Shown here piece after piece: positions 41,293-49,625 of a stretch of DNA of 51,026 nucleotides. The notes under the pieces are model-generated. The model was not told the DNA's origin. It saw nothing but the letters and a program-made list of their open reading frames with translations, and did not search any database. The position numbers and the translations under genes are program-made. Within the stretch, counting starts at the first letter, position 1, and each line of letters starts with the position of its first letter. Origin of the DNA: Patescibacteria group bacterium (lineage in GTDB: Bacteria > Patescibacteriota > Patescibacteriia > Patescibacteriales > UBA12465); assembly GCA_028692765.1 (NCBI GenBank), contig JAQUWT010000008.1, positions 1 through 51,026 of the forward strand, written 5' to 3'.

Positions 41293-42747
41293 ATGGACAG
41301 AAACAAAAATGTTGTGTCTATTCCTAGGAATAGGCGCCCCGTCAAGAACAGTATTAATAAGGAAAAAATCGGTAATGACAATAATTTAGAGAAAAAAGAG
41401 GCAAAAAATATTATTGTCGTTGACACTAACGTCTTAATTCAAGACCCTGATTGTATAAAATTCTTTTTAAGGGGCGGTAATTTAGTTGTTATCCCTTGGC
41501 AGGTTCTTTTAGAACTTGATGGCTTAAAAAGGTCGCGTGAAGTTAGCCTCGAAGCAGGATTAGCTATTAGCAATATTTATAGTTTTATTGCAAAAGATAA
41601 TGCAAATGTTGTCGTAGAAACTAATACTAATTTTACTGACAAAAAAAAGTTAAAGGACAGTATTCCTGATCATATAATTATAGCTACCGCTTTTTTCGTG
41701 GTTAAAAAGTTGACTGACCCAAAAAGCTTTTATTTTTCTTATCAAAAAGTAAAGCTAGTTTCCAATGATTATGGCATGCGCATAGCGGCTAAGGTACTTG
41801 GTAATTATACTCTGTTTTCTTGCGAACCCTATCAAAGGGATATAACAAAGTTAAAAGAAGCTGAATTTACTCTCTTTAATTATATTACCACTCAGGAAAA
41901 TCTAAAAACCAATGAGCAGGGTGTATATATTGAGTTGTCGACTAAAGACAAGAAAAGGATTCCATTTGGGATACCTGTCATGATTAAGATGGGCACAGGC
42001 AAGGATTTAACTCCTTATGGTATAGCTTTAAGACGACAAGACAACTTAGAAATTTTAGACTGTAATATTAGTCTTGCCGGAATAAAAGTAAAAAACAATG
42101 GCTCGATAAATTGGGAACAGATTGCCGCTTTTCATGCTTTATCTGACATTAGAGTTTTTTCTGTGTTTCTTCAGGGAGGATCTGGTAGTGGTAAAACTTT
42201 GTTGGCACTGGCCGCGGCTATCCATCAAAGAGGTCTCAAGCGTTATCAGCAAATACTGGTTATCAGACCCACCGTTTATTTAAGTGATGATGATAATCAA
42301 GGCTATGTTCCTGGTGATATTGAACGCAAACTTTCCCCTTGGTTTTTGGCTATTAGACATAATCTTGCTGTAATAAATAAGCCGAAAAAAAATGCGAAAG
42401 TAGATCCGAATTTAAAAACCGAAATAATTCTTGCCCAAAATGGAATTGAAATACAACCTTTAGGAAATCTAAGAGGAGCTAGTTTTGAAAATTGTTTTAT
42501 GATTGTAGAAGAAGCGCAGAATTTAACGCGTAAGCAGATTAAAGCAATTATAACTAGAGCCGGTAAGGGCACTAAGGTCGTATTTACTGGCGATCTTAAT
42601 CAAATTGATAATCAAGGTTTAACTAGAGAAAGCTCCGGTTTAGCCTATGCTATTAGTAGGTTCAGAAATCAGCCTATTATTGCAATCATCAATTTTGCAC
42701 AAACGCTAAGAAGCGAACTTGCTTCTTTGGCGGATAAAATTTTGTAA
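41293..42747 (+). CDS. PIN-PhoH fusion protein (PhoH2-like)
   Basis: 484 residues. The N-terminal PIN-type ribonuclease domain starts NIIVVDTNVLIQDPDCIKFF (catalytic Asp) and holds LELDGLKRSREV and SNDYGMRIAAKVLG. The C-terminal PhoH ATPase has Walker A FLQGGSGSGKTLLALAAA near residue 295 and Walker B MIVEEAQNLT with VVFTGDLNQID. Such fusions act as RNA helicase-nucleases. Codon use is AT rich (many AGA and ATA) compared with both neighbours, suggesting a different history. Monocistronic. Confidence 0.93.
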   Translation: MDRNKNVVSIPRNRRPVKNSINKEKIGNDNNLEKKEAKNIIVVDTNVLIQDPDCIKFFLRGGNLVVIPWQVLLELDGLKRSREVSLEAGLAISNIYSFIAKDNANVVVETNTNFTDKKKLKDSIPDHIIIATAFFVVKKLTDPKSFYFSYQKVKLVSNDYGMRIAAKVLGNYTLFSCEPYQRDITKLKEAEFTLFNYITTQENLKTNEQGVYIELSTKDKKRIPFGIPVMIKMGTGKDLTPYGIALRRQDNLEILDCNISLAGIKVKNNGSINWEQIAAFHALSDIRVFSVFLQGGSGSGKTLLALAAAIHQRGLKRYQQILVIRPTVYLSDDDNQGYVPGDIERKLSPWFLAIRHNLAVINKPKKNAKVDPNLKTEIILAQNGIEIQPLGNLRGASFENCFMIVEEAQNLTRKQIKAIITRAGKGTKVVFTGDLNQIDNQGLTRESSGLAYAISRFRNQPIIAIINFAQTLRSELASLADKIL

Positions 42748-42763
42748 TTTTTAACCTTTTAGC

Positions 42764-42794
42764 ACAACCCTCTTATTTAGAGGGTTGTTTTTTT
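42764..42794 (+). terminator. Intrinsic terminator after the PhoH gene
   Basis: Perfect 10-bp stem ACAACCCTCT / AGAGGGTTGT with a T run. Confidence 0.92.
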
Positions 42795-42851
42795 ATTCTT
42801 TTAAAATTATGTTATTATAAAAGAAGCATACAATTTAAGCTTGTTTTATAT

Positions 42852-43952
42852 ATGATGATAATTTCCGTGTTAGTTTTTTTATTTTTAGTGGCCTTGGGGC
42901 ATTATTTTGCTTGGCATTTATGTCTGGCGGCTTTTCCTTCTTGGCAAGGCTGGCGATTCTGGTTATTGTCCGTTTTTGTCGCTGTTACTTTGATTTTTCT
43001 GGGAGATTTTATCTGGCTGCATCAAAGCGATAGTGCTTTTTTCCAAGATTTATATGTTGCAAGCGCGATTTTGTTCGGCCTTTTGTCTCAGCTGATGCTT
43101 TTTGGCTTCTTGTTCTATGCCCGGGAAATCCTATTAAAATATTGGTCCTGGCTGCGCTTGCATTGCATTTTACCTCAGCCGAGGGCGGCGGCGCGCTTGC
43201 TTTTGATTCTGGCTGCCGTGTTTTTTTTCCTAGGTACATATAACGCGTTTTTCCCCAGGGTTAAAACTATAGTTTTAAGCGGCTGGCCTGAAGAATTGAA
43301 AGGGAAGAGTTTCGTCCAGCTTTCCGATTTGCATTTGGGGGCGATTTATCGTCCGGCTTGGTTGGCAATGATTAGCGCTAAAGTAAATGCCCTTAATCCC
43401 GATTTTGTTATTATCAGCGGCGATTTATTTGACGGCAGCGATGAACATTTATCTGAATTTATTCCTGCCCTGAGAAGTTTGCCCGCAAAAACAGTATTCG
43501 TTCCCGGCAATCATGACTATTATGTCCCTGAAGATGAGGCGTGGGAAACAGCTTTAGCCGGTAATTTAATATTTTTAAGCGATGCGGCCCTACGCTTGGA
43601 TGGCTTGGAGATTATCGGTTTCAATTATGTTGGTCGAGACGATAGCGGCTTGAATCGGGAAATAAAGGACTTAGCTAGCGATAATAATCTTAGTCGGATT
43701 GTCGTGAATCATGTGCCGGTTGACCAAGCCGAGGCTAAGGCTTTGGATGCGCGTCTGCTTTTATCTGGGCACACTCATCGCGGCCAGATATTTCCTTTTT
43801 CCGTTTTTGTCCGCTGGATTTATGGCCGCTTTTCTTATGGTTTGGAAAATTATGAAGGAATGATGACTTATACTAGCGCTGGAACCGGCACTTGGGGTCC
43901 GCCTTTGCGTACTTTATTTCCGGGGGAGATTATTCGCTTCGTAATTGAATAG
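42852..43952 (+). CDS. Membrane-anchored metallophosphoesterase (YkuE-like)
   Basis: 366 residues. Four N-terminal transmembrane helices (residues about 1-140) precede a calcineurin-like phosphoesterase domain with all metal-binding blocks: QLSDLHLG, IISGDLFDGSD, VPGNHDYY, VVNHVP and LSGHTHRGQ. Enzymes of this group act on membrane or nucleotide phosphates outside the cytoplasm. Ends in front of a bidirectional terminator shared with the histidine kinase gene. Confidence 0.92.
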   Translation: MMIISVLVFLFLVALGHYFAWHLCLAAFPSWQGWRFWLLSVFVAVTLIFLGDFIWLHQSDSAFFQDLYVASAILFGLLSQLMLFGFLFYAREILLKYWSWLRLHCILPQPRAAARLLLILAAVFFFLGTYNAFFPRVKTIVLSGWPEELKGKSFVQLSDLHLGAIYRPAWLAMISAKVNALNPDFVIISGDLFDGSDEHLSEFIPALRSLPAKTVFVPGNHDYYVPEDEAWETALAGNLIFLSDAALRLDGLEIIGFNYVGRDDSGLNREIKDLASDNNLSRIVVNHVPVDQAEAKALDARLLLSGHTHRGQIFPFSVFVRWIYGRFSYGLENYEGMMTYTSAGTGTWGPPLRTLFPGEIIRFVIE

Positions 43953-43962
43953 AATATTTAAT

Positions 43963-44003
43963 AAAAAAAGAAGCCGCTGGACATTGCTGTCAGCGGCTTT
44001 TTG
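43963..44003. terminator. Bidirectional terminator between phosphoesterase and histidine kinase genes
   Basis: AAGCCGCTG (43971-43979) / CAGCGGCTT (43991-43999), flanked by A and T runs. Confidence 0.9.
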
Positions 44004-44019
44004 TATTACCTTGAAAGTT

Positions 44020-45042
44020 TTAAGATTTTGGGATAATCATTGTCAGGACAACCTTATCGCCTTCATTGGCGATAGTGACCTGCCCGTTATGGGCTTCAAT
44101 TATCATTTTAATCATGGGTATTCCCATCCCATTTCCACCTTTTGTGGAGAAGGTGATATCGGGATTAAAGATTTTTTGAAAATCTTCTGCTGGAATGTGT
44201 CCGATATTTATAATTCGGATAATCGCTAAATTATCGTTTTCGGAAATTTCCAACTTAATGTGTTTACCCGCGGCAGTAGCCTCGGCTGCATTTTTAAGCG
44301 CGTTCATGAGCGCATTTTTTATCAACGCATAGTCAGCTATAATAATTGCCTCGCCACTGGCGTCAACTAGGATTCCTTTTTCGCGGAAGGACACCTCGAT
44401 GAGATGTTTGACGTTTTCCCCCATTTCCCTTAAATTGATGGCATCTTTTTTAATTTGGCTTATGCCATCTTTGATTCTAATAAAGGATAGGTAGGCATCG
44501 ATATCTTTGGACATTGTTTTACCGATTCTGTAAATTTGCCTGAGGTACTCATTAACGTCAATAAACCTTCTTTCCTCCATAGCATCAATCGCTAAATCGG
44601 AGAAGCCGATAATGGCATTAAGAGGAGTTTTAAGGTCGTGAACTATTTGTCCAGTTCTTTCGGTGTGTTTTTTTTCGACCTCTAAAAGCTGGTGATTATG
44701 TTTTTTTTCCATTTCAGGGATTATACCGTTTTTGGCATTTAATTCCCTGACCGTTACTAGGTATCCATTTTTTAAGGGCGTTGTAATATACTCCACAAAA
44801 CTGGAGGCAATGTGCCGACGAATCGGCTCATTGGTTCTGGGTGGCCAAACATGATTCTGGCCGATAATATCGGCAATATATTTGCCTTCCAATTCGGTTT
44901 TGGTTTTTACTGTCTGGTTAGCCCATTCAACCAAGCCATTGCGGCTAATAATTAAAACTCCTTCCGCGGAGTTTTTAAAAATAGCCATCAGTGCTCTTTT
45001 TTGAAAAAAGGCTAAAAATTGAGGTAACCCAAGTCTTTTCAT
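44020..45042 (-). CDS. Cytosolic PAS-containing sensor histidine kinase (orphan)
   Basis: 340 residues, no transmembrane helix. PAS-like domain at 15-100 (MAIFKNSAEGVLIISRNGLV), a coiled coil, HisKA with His135 in GQIVHDLKTPLNAIIGFSDL, N box NALMNALKNAAEATAAG, G1 in IRIINIGHIPAED and G2 in GGNGMGIPMIK. In G1 the usual Asp of DxGxG is replaced by Asn-x-Gly, which occurs in other kinases. No response regulator gene is in the window. It would sense an intracellular ligand or redox signal. Confidence 0.92.
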   Translation of the reverse strand: MKRLGLPQFLAFFQKRALMAIFKNSAEGVLIISRNGLVEWANQTVKTKTELEGKYIADIIGQNHVWPPRTNEPIRRHIASSFVEYITTPLKNGYLVTVRELNAKNGIIPEMEKKHNHQLLEVEKKHTERTGQIVHDLKTPLNAIIGFSDLAIDAMEERRFIDVNEYLRQIYRIGKTMSKDIDAYLSFIRIKDGISQIKKDAINLREMGENVKHLIEVSFREKGILVDASGEAIIIADYALIKNALMNALKNAAEATAAGKHIKLEISENDNLAIIRIINIGHIPAEDFQKIFNPDITFSTKGGNGMGIPMIKMIIEAHNGQVTIANEGDKVVLTMIIPKS

Positions 45043-45164
45043 TATCCGTGATTTTTATTGTTAATAAACATTTTTATTGGGTTAATTATATCACTTTTTG
45101 AATTAAAAGTCAATAGTAGATGATTATTTTAGGTTAATATTAGCAATATTTATTTTAATTATAA

Positions 45165-45192
45165 TTGACAAATTTTTTTTATTACTTAAAAT
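45165..45192 (+). promoter_or_regulatory. Promoter before the interrupted small gene
   Basis: TTGACA, 16-base spacer, TAAAAT, ending 20 bases before the ATG at 45213. Confidence 0.6.
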
Positions 45193-45212
45193 TATATACA
45201 AATCTTGTCGCC

Positions 45213-45533
45213 ATGAAAAATAATAATCGCAATGACGACTATCACGCTCATGAATAGCGTGATCCCGAAGGGCGCTATCAGCATCAAAATCCTTTTTCCT
45301 CCAATAATCGGAAAGGAGTCCGGCAAGTGGAAGGACGCTACCAAGAGGCGAATGAGCGGGATGATTGGCCTAGTTGTCCATTCATTCATTATCTTCATCC
45401 TGATTGGCAGGGCGGCCATAATCTTTCCGGCGGCTTCTCTCTTTTTAGTAAGGGGGTAAAATGGATAAAAGTGGACGGCGCAGGAAATATTGTTGATCGC
45501 GGAATTAACAATAATTTCCGCGGTGAAGTTTAA
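45213..45533 (+). pseudogene. Small hydrophilic protein gene interrupted by an amber codon
   Basis: From the ATG at 45213 the frame reads MKNNNRNDDYHAHE, then TAG (45255-45257), then stays open for 92 more codons (RDPEGRYQHQNPFSSNNRKG ... GAGNIVDRGINNNFRGEV) to a TAA. The two parts look like one Asn/Asp/Arg-rich protein with a repeated EGRYQ motif. A promoter precedes the ATG and a terminator follows the TAA. A single base change (CAG or GAG to TAG) or a sequencing error would explain it. The second half could also start alone at a GTG (45327). This covers the only gene-free stretch over 300 bases here, 45043-45621. Confidence 0.45.
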
Positions 45534-45539
45534 CGTGAA

Positions 45540-45568
45540 TTGCCGGTAAGGGAGGGCCGGCTTTTTTA
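45540..45568 (+). terminator. Intrinsic terminator before the Fur-family gene
   Basis: GCCGG (45542-45546) / CCGGC (45557-45561) followed by TTTTTT. Confidence 0.75.
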
Positions 45569-45569
45569 T

Positions 45570-45598
45570 TTGACACCTTAAAATTACGATGCTATTAT
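45570..45598 (+). promoter_or_regulatory. Promoter of the fur-znu operon
   Basis: TTGACA, 17-base spacer, TATTAT. Transcription would start near 45605, inside the palindromic operator. Confidence 0.78.
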
Positions 45599-45602
45599 TA
45601 TA

Positions 45603-45617
45603 TGCGACTCAGTCGCA
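45603..45617. promoter_or_regulatory. Fur/Zur-type operator, 7-1-7 palindrome
   Basis: TGCGACTCAGTCGCA, perfect seven-base arms around one base, the geometry known for Fur-family sites. It covers the predicted transcription start of the Fur-family gene, four bases before its ATG, so autorepression and control of the downstream metal transporter are expected. Confidence 0.8.
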
Positions 45618-45621
45618 ATAT

Positions 45622-46059
45622 ATGTCTAAATCGGAATTTCAAGAATTAATCAGCTCTTTGAAGTGCCGCGGTTGCCGTTTGTCCGGCGGCCGCGAAGCTT
45701 TGTTGCAAGCTTTGGCGTCCGCAGGCAAGCCTTTGACGGCGGCGGCTATTATGCGTTCGGCGGCGGTCAAGAAGGCAAACCTGGACAGGGCGACTGTCTA
45801 TCGGGCTTTAAGTTTTTGGGAAAAAGAGGGCTTGGTAGAAATTTTACGCTTGGAAGGCGATGAGCGCTTGTATCATCTCAATCTCCATCATCACCATCAT
45901 CTGATTTGCACCGCCTGCAAAAAAATTGCTTCGCTTGATTTCTGTCGGAGTTTAAAGCAAGAAGAAGCGATGATAGCCAAGCAAACCGGTTTTAAAATCC
46001 AGCGCCATACTTTGGAATTTTACGGCCTATGTCCGGAATGCGCTCAAAAAAATAATTAA
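45622..46059 (+). CDS. Fur family metalloregulator (Zur-like)
   Basis: 145 residues. N-terminal winged helix (CRLSGGREALLQALASAGKP, then NLDRATVYRALSFWEKEGLV) and the metal-binding dimerisation domain with LNLHHHHHLICTACKKIASL and GLCPECAQ; the two CxxC pairs form the structural zinc site. The ATG at 45622 is chosen because the upstream in-frame ATG lies in the operator. It is the first gene of an operon with a Znu-type ABC transporter, which points to zinc (or manganese) sensing. Confidence 0.9.
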   Translation: MSKSEFQELISSLKCRGCRLSGGREALLQALASAGKPLTAAAIMRSAAVKKANLDRATVYRALSFWEKEGLVEILRLEGDERLYHLNLHHHHHLICTACKKIASLDFCRSLKQEEAMIAKQTGFKIQRHTLEFYGLCPECAQKNN

Positions 46060-46077
46060 TATTAAATTTTAATTTAT

Positions 46078-47085
46078 ATGCCTAAACGTTTTATTTTCAT
46101 GGGGATATTCGTTCTCATCATTGCCGCTTCCGCTTGGGCGGCGGCCGATGGCTGGCAGAAGAAGCATCAGCTTCAAGAAGCAGCCGAAAGCGAAGATATT
46201 CAAGAAGCTGAGGTTTATAGTGATTCTGCGCCAATCAGCATCGTTACCAGTCTTTTCCCTTGGTATGATTTAAGCAAGGAAATCGGCGGCGACAGGGTGA
46301 GCGTCAAATTGATATTGCCGCCGGGAGTGGAGGCACACGCTTTTGAGCCGACACCAAGCGATATGATTACCATCAGCAAAGCCGATTTGTTTATTTACAC
46401 CGGCGATTATATGGAACCTTGGGCGCAAGATATTTTAGATGGTTTAGACGGCAACGCTCCGGAGTCTTTGATTATCGGTAAAGATTTGGCGGTTTTGCAG
46501 GGAGAAGAACATGAACATGAAGATGAAGACGGCGAAGATGAGCACGGACACTCCGGTTTAGACCCCCATATCTGGCTTGACCCGATGATTATGTCCAAGG
46601 CCGCCGGCCGCTTAGCTCAGACTCTGGCTAAAATTGATGTGGACAACAAAGCCTACTACAATCAGCGCTTGGAAAGCTATCAGGCGCGTTTAGAAAAGCT
46701 TGATTCCGATTACCGTTCCTCTTTGGCAGAATGCCAGCAGACTCATTTCATTTATGCCGGTCATTACGCTTTCGGCTATCTGGCCGCCCGCTACGGACTT
46801 AATTATCAAGCCGCTCAAGGATTCTCTCCGGACGCGGAAAGCAGTCCGCAGCAGCTTAGCGAAATGATTAGCGCCTTAAAGGAAGATAAGGCCGGCTATA
46901 TTTTTGCCGAAGAATTGGATAATCCGCAATTGGCTCAATCTTTGGCCAAAGATGCGGGCGTTAAAATCTTAATGCTCAATTCCGCCCATAATGTCAGCAA
47001 AGACGATTTGAAAACCGGAATCACTTATGAGCAGATAATGAGAAACAATTTGAAAGAATTAGTTCTCGGACTTAAATGCCGCTAA
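46078..47085 (+). CDS. znuA: Metal ABC transporter substrate-binding protein (ZnuA-like)
   Basis: 335 residues. N-terminal signal anchor (FIFMGIFVLIIAASAWAAAD), cluster A-I fold with SLFPWYDLSKEIGGDRV, PPGVEAHAFEPTPSD (first metal His), an acidic His-rich loop at residues about 142-157 (EEHEHEDEDGEDEHGH), LDPHIWLDP (second His), FIYAGHYAFGYLA and IFAEELDNPQLAQSL. The His-rich loop is typical of zinc-specific members. Its end overlaps the ATPase gene by 10 bases. Confidence 0.92.
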   Translation: MPKRFIFMGIFVLIIAASAWAAADGWQKKHQLQEAAESEDIQEAEVYSDSAPISIVTSLFPWYDLSKEIGGDRVSVKLILPPGVEAHAFEPTPSDMITISKADLFIYTGDYMEPWAQDILDGLDGNAPESLIIGKDLAVLQGEEHEHEDEDGEDEHGHSGLDPHIWLDPMIMSKAAGRLAQTLAKIDVDNKAYYNQRLESYQARLEKLDSDYRSSLAECQQTHFIYAGHYAFGYLAARYGLNYQAAQGFSPDAESSPQQLSEMISALKEDKAGYIFAEELDNPQLAQSLAKDAGVKILMLNSAHNVSKDDLKTGITYEQIMRNNLKELVLGLKCR

Positions 47086-47816
47086 TCGTCGAAGTCAAGA
47101 ATTTGGATATCGTCTATAATTCCCGGCCGGTGGTTAAGGGTGTTTCTTTTGGCGTGGATGCCGGCGATTATATCGGCTTGGCCGGGCCTAACGGCGCCGG
47201 TAAAACTAGCTTGGTTAAAGCCTTGTTTAATTTAGTCCCCATCAGCCAAGGGAATATTAAATTGTTCGGCCAGGATTTGGGCGAGTTTAAGCAATGGGAA
47301 CGCTTGGCCTATCTGCCTCAGAAACATCAGTATAATCAACTGTTTCCGGCTAGCGTGCTTGAAGTGGTGTTAAGCGGTTTAGCCGGCATTAAAACGGAAA
47401 AATCCCAGGCTAAGAGCGAGGCTTTATCTTTATTGGCAGAGTTGGCGATGGCGGATAAGGCAGACAAACTTTTCAGTCGCTTGTCCGGTGGCCAGCAGCA
47501 GCGCGTGTTATTGGCGCGGGCGTTAATCAGAAAGCCTGAGCTTTTAATTTTAGACGAACCGACGACCGCCTTGGATCCAATGGTAAGAGAAAAGTTTTTT
47601 GCTTTGCTGGCCCGGGCCAATCAAGAGCAGGGCATGGCGATTATTATGGTGACTCATGATACGGCCGATATCGGACGTTATGCCCGTTCACTTTTATATC
47701 TTGATGAAAGTCTGGTTTTTGCCGGACCTTTTGTCGATTTTTGCCATTCGGCAGCGATGAAAAAATATTTCGGCGATTTTGCCCAGCATTTAATCTGCCA
47801 TCAGCACGACCATTAA
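47076..47816 (+). CDS. znuC: Metal ABC transporter ATP-binding protein (ZnuC-like)
   Basis: 246 residues. Walker A GPNGAGKTSLVKALF, Q loop YLPQKHQ, signature SRLSGGQQQRVLLARAL, Walker B LLILDEPTTALDP and the switch His in MVTHDTAD. The C-terminus ends in a His-containing tail (LICHQHDH) as often seen in zinc uptake ATPases. Starts inside the end of znuA; the permease gene begins 5 bases after its stop. Confidence 0.94.
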   Translation: MPLIVEVKNLDIVYNSRPVVKGVSFGVDAGDYIGLAGPNGAGKTSLVKALFNLVPISQGNIKLFGQDLGEFKQWERLAYLPQKHQYNQLFPASVLEVVLSGLAGIKTEKSQAKSEALSLLAELAMADKADKLFSRLSGGQQQRVLLARALIRKPELLILDEPTTALDPMVREKFFALLARANQEQGMAIIMVTHDTADIGRYARSLLYLDESLVFAGPFVDFCHSAAMKKYFGDFAQHLICHQHDH

Positions 47817-47821
47817 TTTCT

Positions 47822-48634
47822 ATGGAATTTTTATCTTTTTTCCAATATCCTTTCATTATCCGCGCTCTTATCGCCGGTGTCCTCGTGGCTTTGCCGGCGG
47901 CTCTTTTGGGTTTGTTTTTGGTTTTGCGCAAGCTGTCTTTAATCGGGGACGGCTTATCCCATGTCAGTTTCGGAGCTGTCGCTTTAGGCTTGCTGTTCGG
48001 AATTTATCCTTTCTATATCTCCGTGCCTTTAACCGTTGCCGGCGCTTTTTTGGTATTTCGACTCGGCGGCAAGGCTAGAATTTACGGCGATGCCGCCATT
48101 GGCATCGTGTCAGCGGCCGGTGTGGCCGGAGGCGTGATTATCGCCAGCTTGGCCCGCGGTTTCAATGTCGATTTGTTCAGTTATCTTTTTGGCAGCCTCT
48201 TGGCGGTCGGCTTGCCGGAAATTTATTTTTTAGCCTTACTGGCGGTGGCTACCATCCTTTTTGTAATCTATTATTATCGTCCACTTTTTGCTTGGTCATT
48301 TGATGAAAATTCGGCGCGTGCCGCCGGCGTGAAAGTTAATTTTTTAAATAATGTCTTATTGATTTTAACGGCTTTAACCGTGGCGGCAGCGGTTAAGGCG
48401 GTAGGGGTGATGTTGGTTTCGGCTCTGTTGATTTTGCCGGCGGCCGCCGCCTTGCAGGGCGCTCGACACTTTCGGGGTGCGCTTATCGGTTCTGCCGTTT
48501 TTGCCGTTTTTGCCGTCATTATTGGCCTAAGCGCGGCTATTCTCTTGAATTTGCCGGCTGGCGCCAGCGTGGTGATGGCCGGCTTCTTTTTGTTTGTCGG
48601 CGCCTATGCCCGCGCTAAGTTATTGAAAGTTTAA
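47822..48634 (+). CDS. znuB: Metal ABC transporter permease (ZnuB-like)
   Basis: 270 residues with about eight transmembrane helices; LVLRKLSLIGDGLSHVSFGA and the KAVGVMLVSALLILPAAAAL block are family hallmarks. The frame is open upstream into znuC, but the ATG at 47822 gives MEFLSFFQYPFIIRALIAGV, the normal N-terminus. Last gene of the fur-znuA-znuC-znuB operon. Confidence 0.94.
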   Translation: MEFLSFFQYPFIIRALIAGVLVALPAALLGLFLVLRKLSLIGDGLSHVSFGAVALGLLFGIYPFYISVPLTVAGAFLVFRLGGKARIYGDAAIGIVSAAGVAGGVIIASLARGFNVDLFSYLFGSLLAVGLPEIYFLALLAVATILFVIYYYRPLFAWSFDENSARAAGVKVNFLNNVLLILTALTVAAAVKAVGVMLVSALLILPAAAALQGARHFRGALIGSAVFAVFAVIIGLSAAILLNLPAGASVVMAGFFLFVGAYARAKLLKV

Positions 48635-48652
48635 TCTTATATTTTACAGTAT

Positions 48653-48694
48653 AAAAAAGACCCCGGACTGCTTGGCCCGGGGCTAATTTTTTTT
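48653..48694. terminator. Bidirectional terminator after znuB
   Basis: CCCCGG (48661-48666) / CCGGGG (48677-48682) stem with an A run before it and a T run after. Confidence 0.88.
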
Positions 48695-48703
48695 GGAATT
48701 ATA

Positions 48704-48985
48704 TTAATCTGCTTTTGATAATTCCGGGAACATGATGCGCTCAATATTCAGCTTAATCATCCGTTCTTGGATGATAAAGTGGTTTTCGTCAGTTTTGGCT
48801 TTAATTTTTTCTCTTATTTCCAACCAGTAGGTCTGGAAATTAGCTGCTAGTGAGGGGTCATCAATTTTTTCGATGAAAGCCAAGAGTTCATCAATAAGAT
48901 TGTTAACCATCTCTTCATTTTCTGTTTTTTCCAACAGAGAGGCGAAAAGATTGAAAGCCTTTTTTAATTCTTTATTTCCGTTCAT
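48704..48985 (-). CDS. Small helical hypothetical protein
   Basis: 93 residues, soluble, acidic, all-helical pattern (NKELKKAFNLFASLLEKTEN, EEMVNNLIDELLAFIEKIDD). No family recognised; the look is that of CPR-specific small proteins. Lies between znuB and rlmH on the opposite strand and ends at the bidirectional terminator. Confidence 0.7.
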   Translation of the reverse strand: MNGNKELKKAFNLFASLLEKTENEEMVNNLIDELLAFIEKIDDPSLAANFQTYWLEIREKIKAKTDENHFIIQERMIKLNIERIMFPELSKAD

Positions 48986-49096
48986 GTCTTTAAGTTTTAA
49001 AGAATAGTCTTATTTAAATACAAAAATAATCTTTTGTCAAATAGATAAAGAGGTCTTGACCTAAATTAATTTTTGCGCATCTGCTATAATACTTTT

Positions 49097-49561
49097 ATGA
49101 ACAACATTACTCTTATTGCCGTCGGCGCCTTAAAAAACAAGGCTTTACAAAATTTGGCGGCGGACTATCAAAAAAGAATAAAACCCTACGCCCGTTTGCA
49201 GGTACTGGAAACGCCGGCGGCGTCCTTTAGCAAAGCGGAGAAAAATCAGGCGAAAAAGCGGGAAAAAGAAGCTTTGGAAAAAGTTTTGCACAGGTATCCG
49301 AAAGAGTCGATTTTTATTTTGGCGGAAAAGGGCCGGCTTTTCGATTCTTTGACTTTTTCTGATTGGCTGGGTGAATATGATGGCCGAGATTTGGTGTTGG
49401 TGATTGGCGGCGCCTTAGGCTGGGAGGCGGAGTTTGCGGCACGGTATCCGTCCCTCTCTTTATCGCCTCTTACTTTTCCGCATGAGCTTGCCCGCGTTGT
49501 CCTTTTGGAACAGCTATATCGCGGCCTTCTAATTAAGGCGGGCAAGGAATATCATTACTAG
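49097..49561 (+). CDS. rlmH: 23S rRNA (pseudouridine-1915-N3)-methyltransferase
   Basis: 154 residues, SPOUT-fold enzyme that methylates pseudouridine 1915 in helix 69 of 23S rRNA. Clear family blocks: LAEKGRLFDSLTFSDWL, LVLVIGGALGW (cofactor knot) and LSPLTFPHELARVVLLEQLY with the C-terminal KAGKEYHY. The start at 49097 replaces an earlier in-frame ATG at 49073. An extended -10 (TGCTATAAT, 49082-49090) lies just upstream. Confidence 0.95.
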   Translation: MNNITLIAVGALKNKALQNLAADYQKRIKPYARLQVLETPAASFSKAEKNQAKKREKEALEKVLHRYPKESIFILAEKGRLFDSLTFSDWLGEYDGRDLVLVIGGALGWEAEFAARYPSLSLSPLTFPHELARVVLLEQLYRGLLIKAGKEYHY

Positions 49562-49625
49562 GCAAACTTTGATATAATTAAATGAGTTGAGAATTATTAA
49601 TTTATCTTTGACTTGTTTAAATTTT

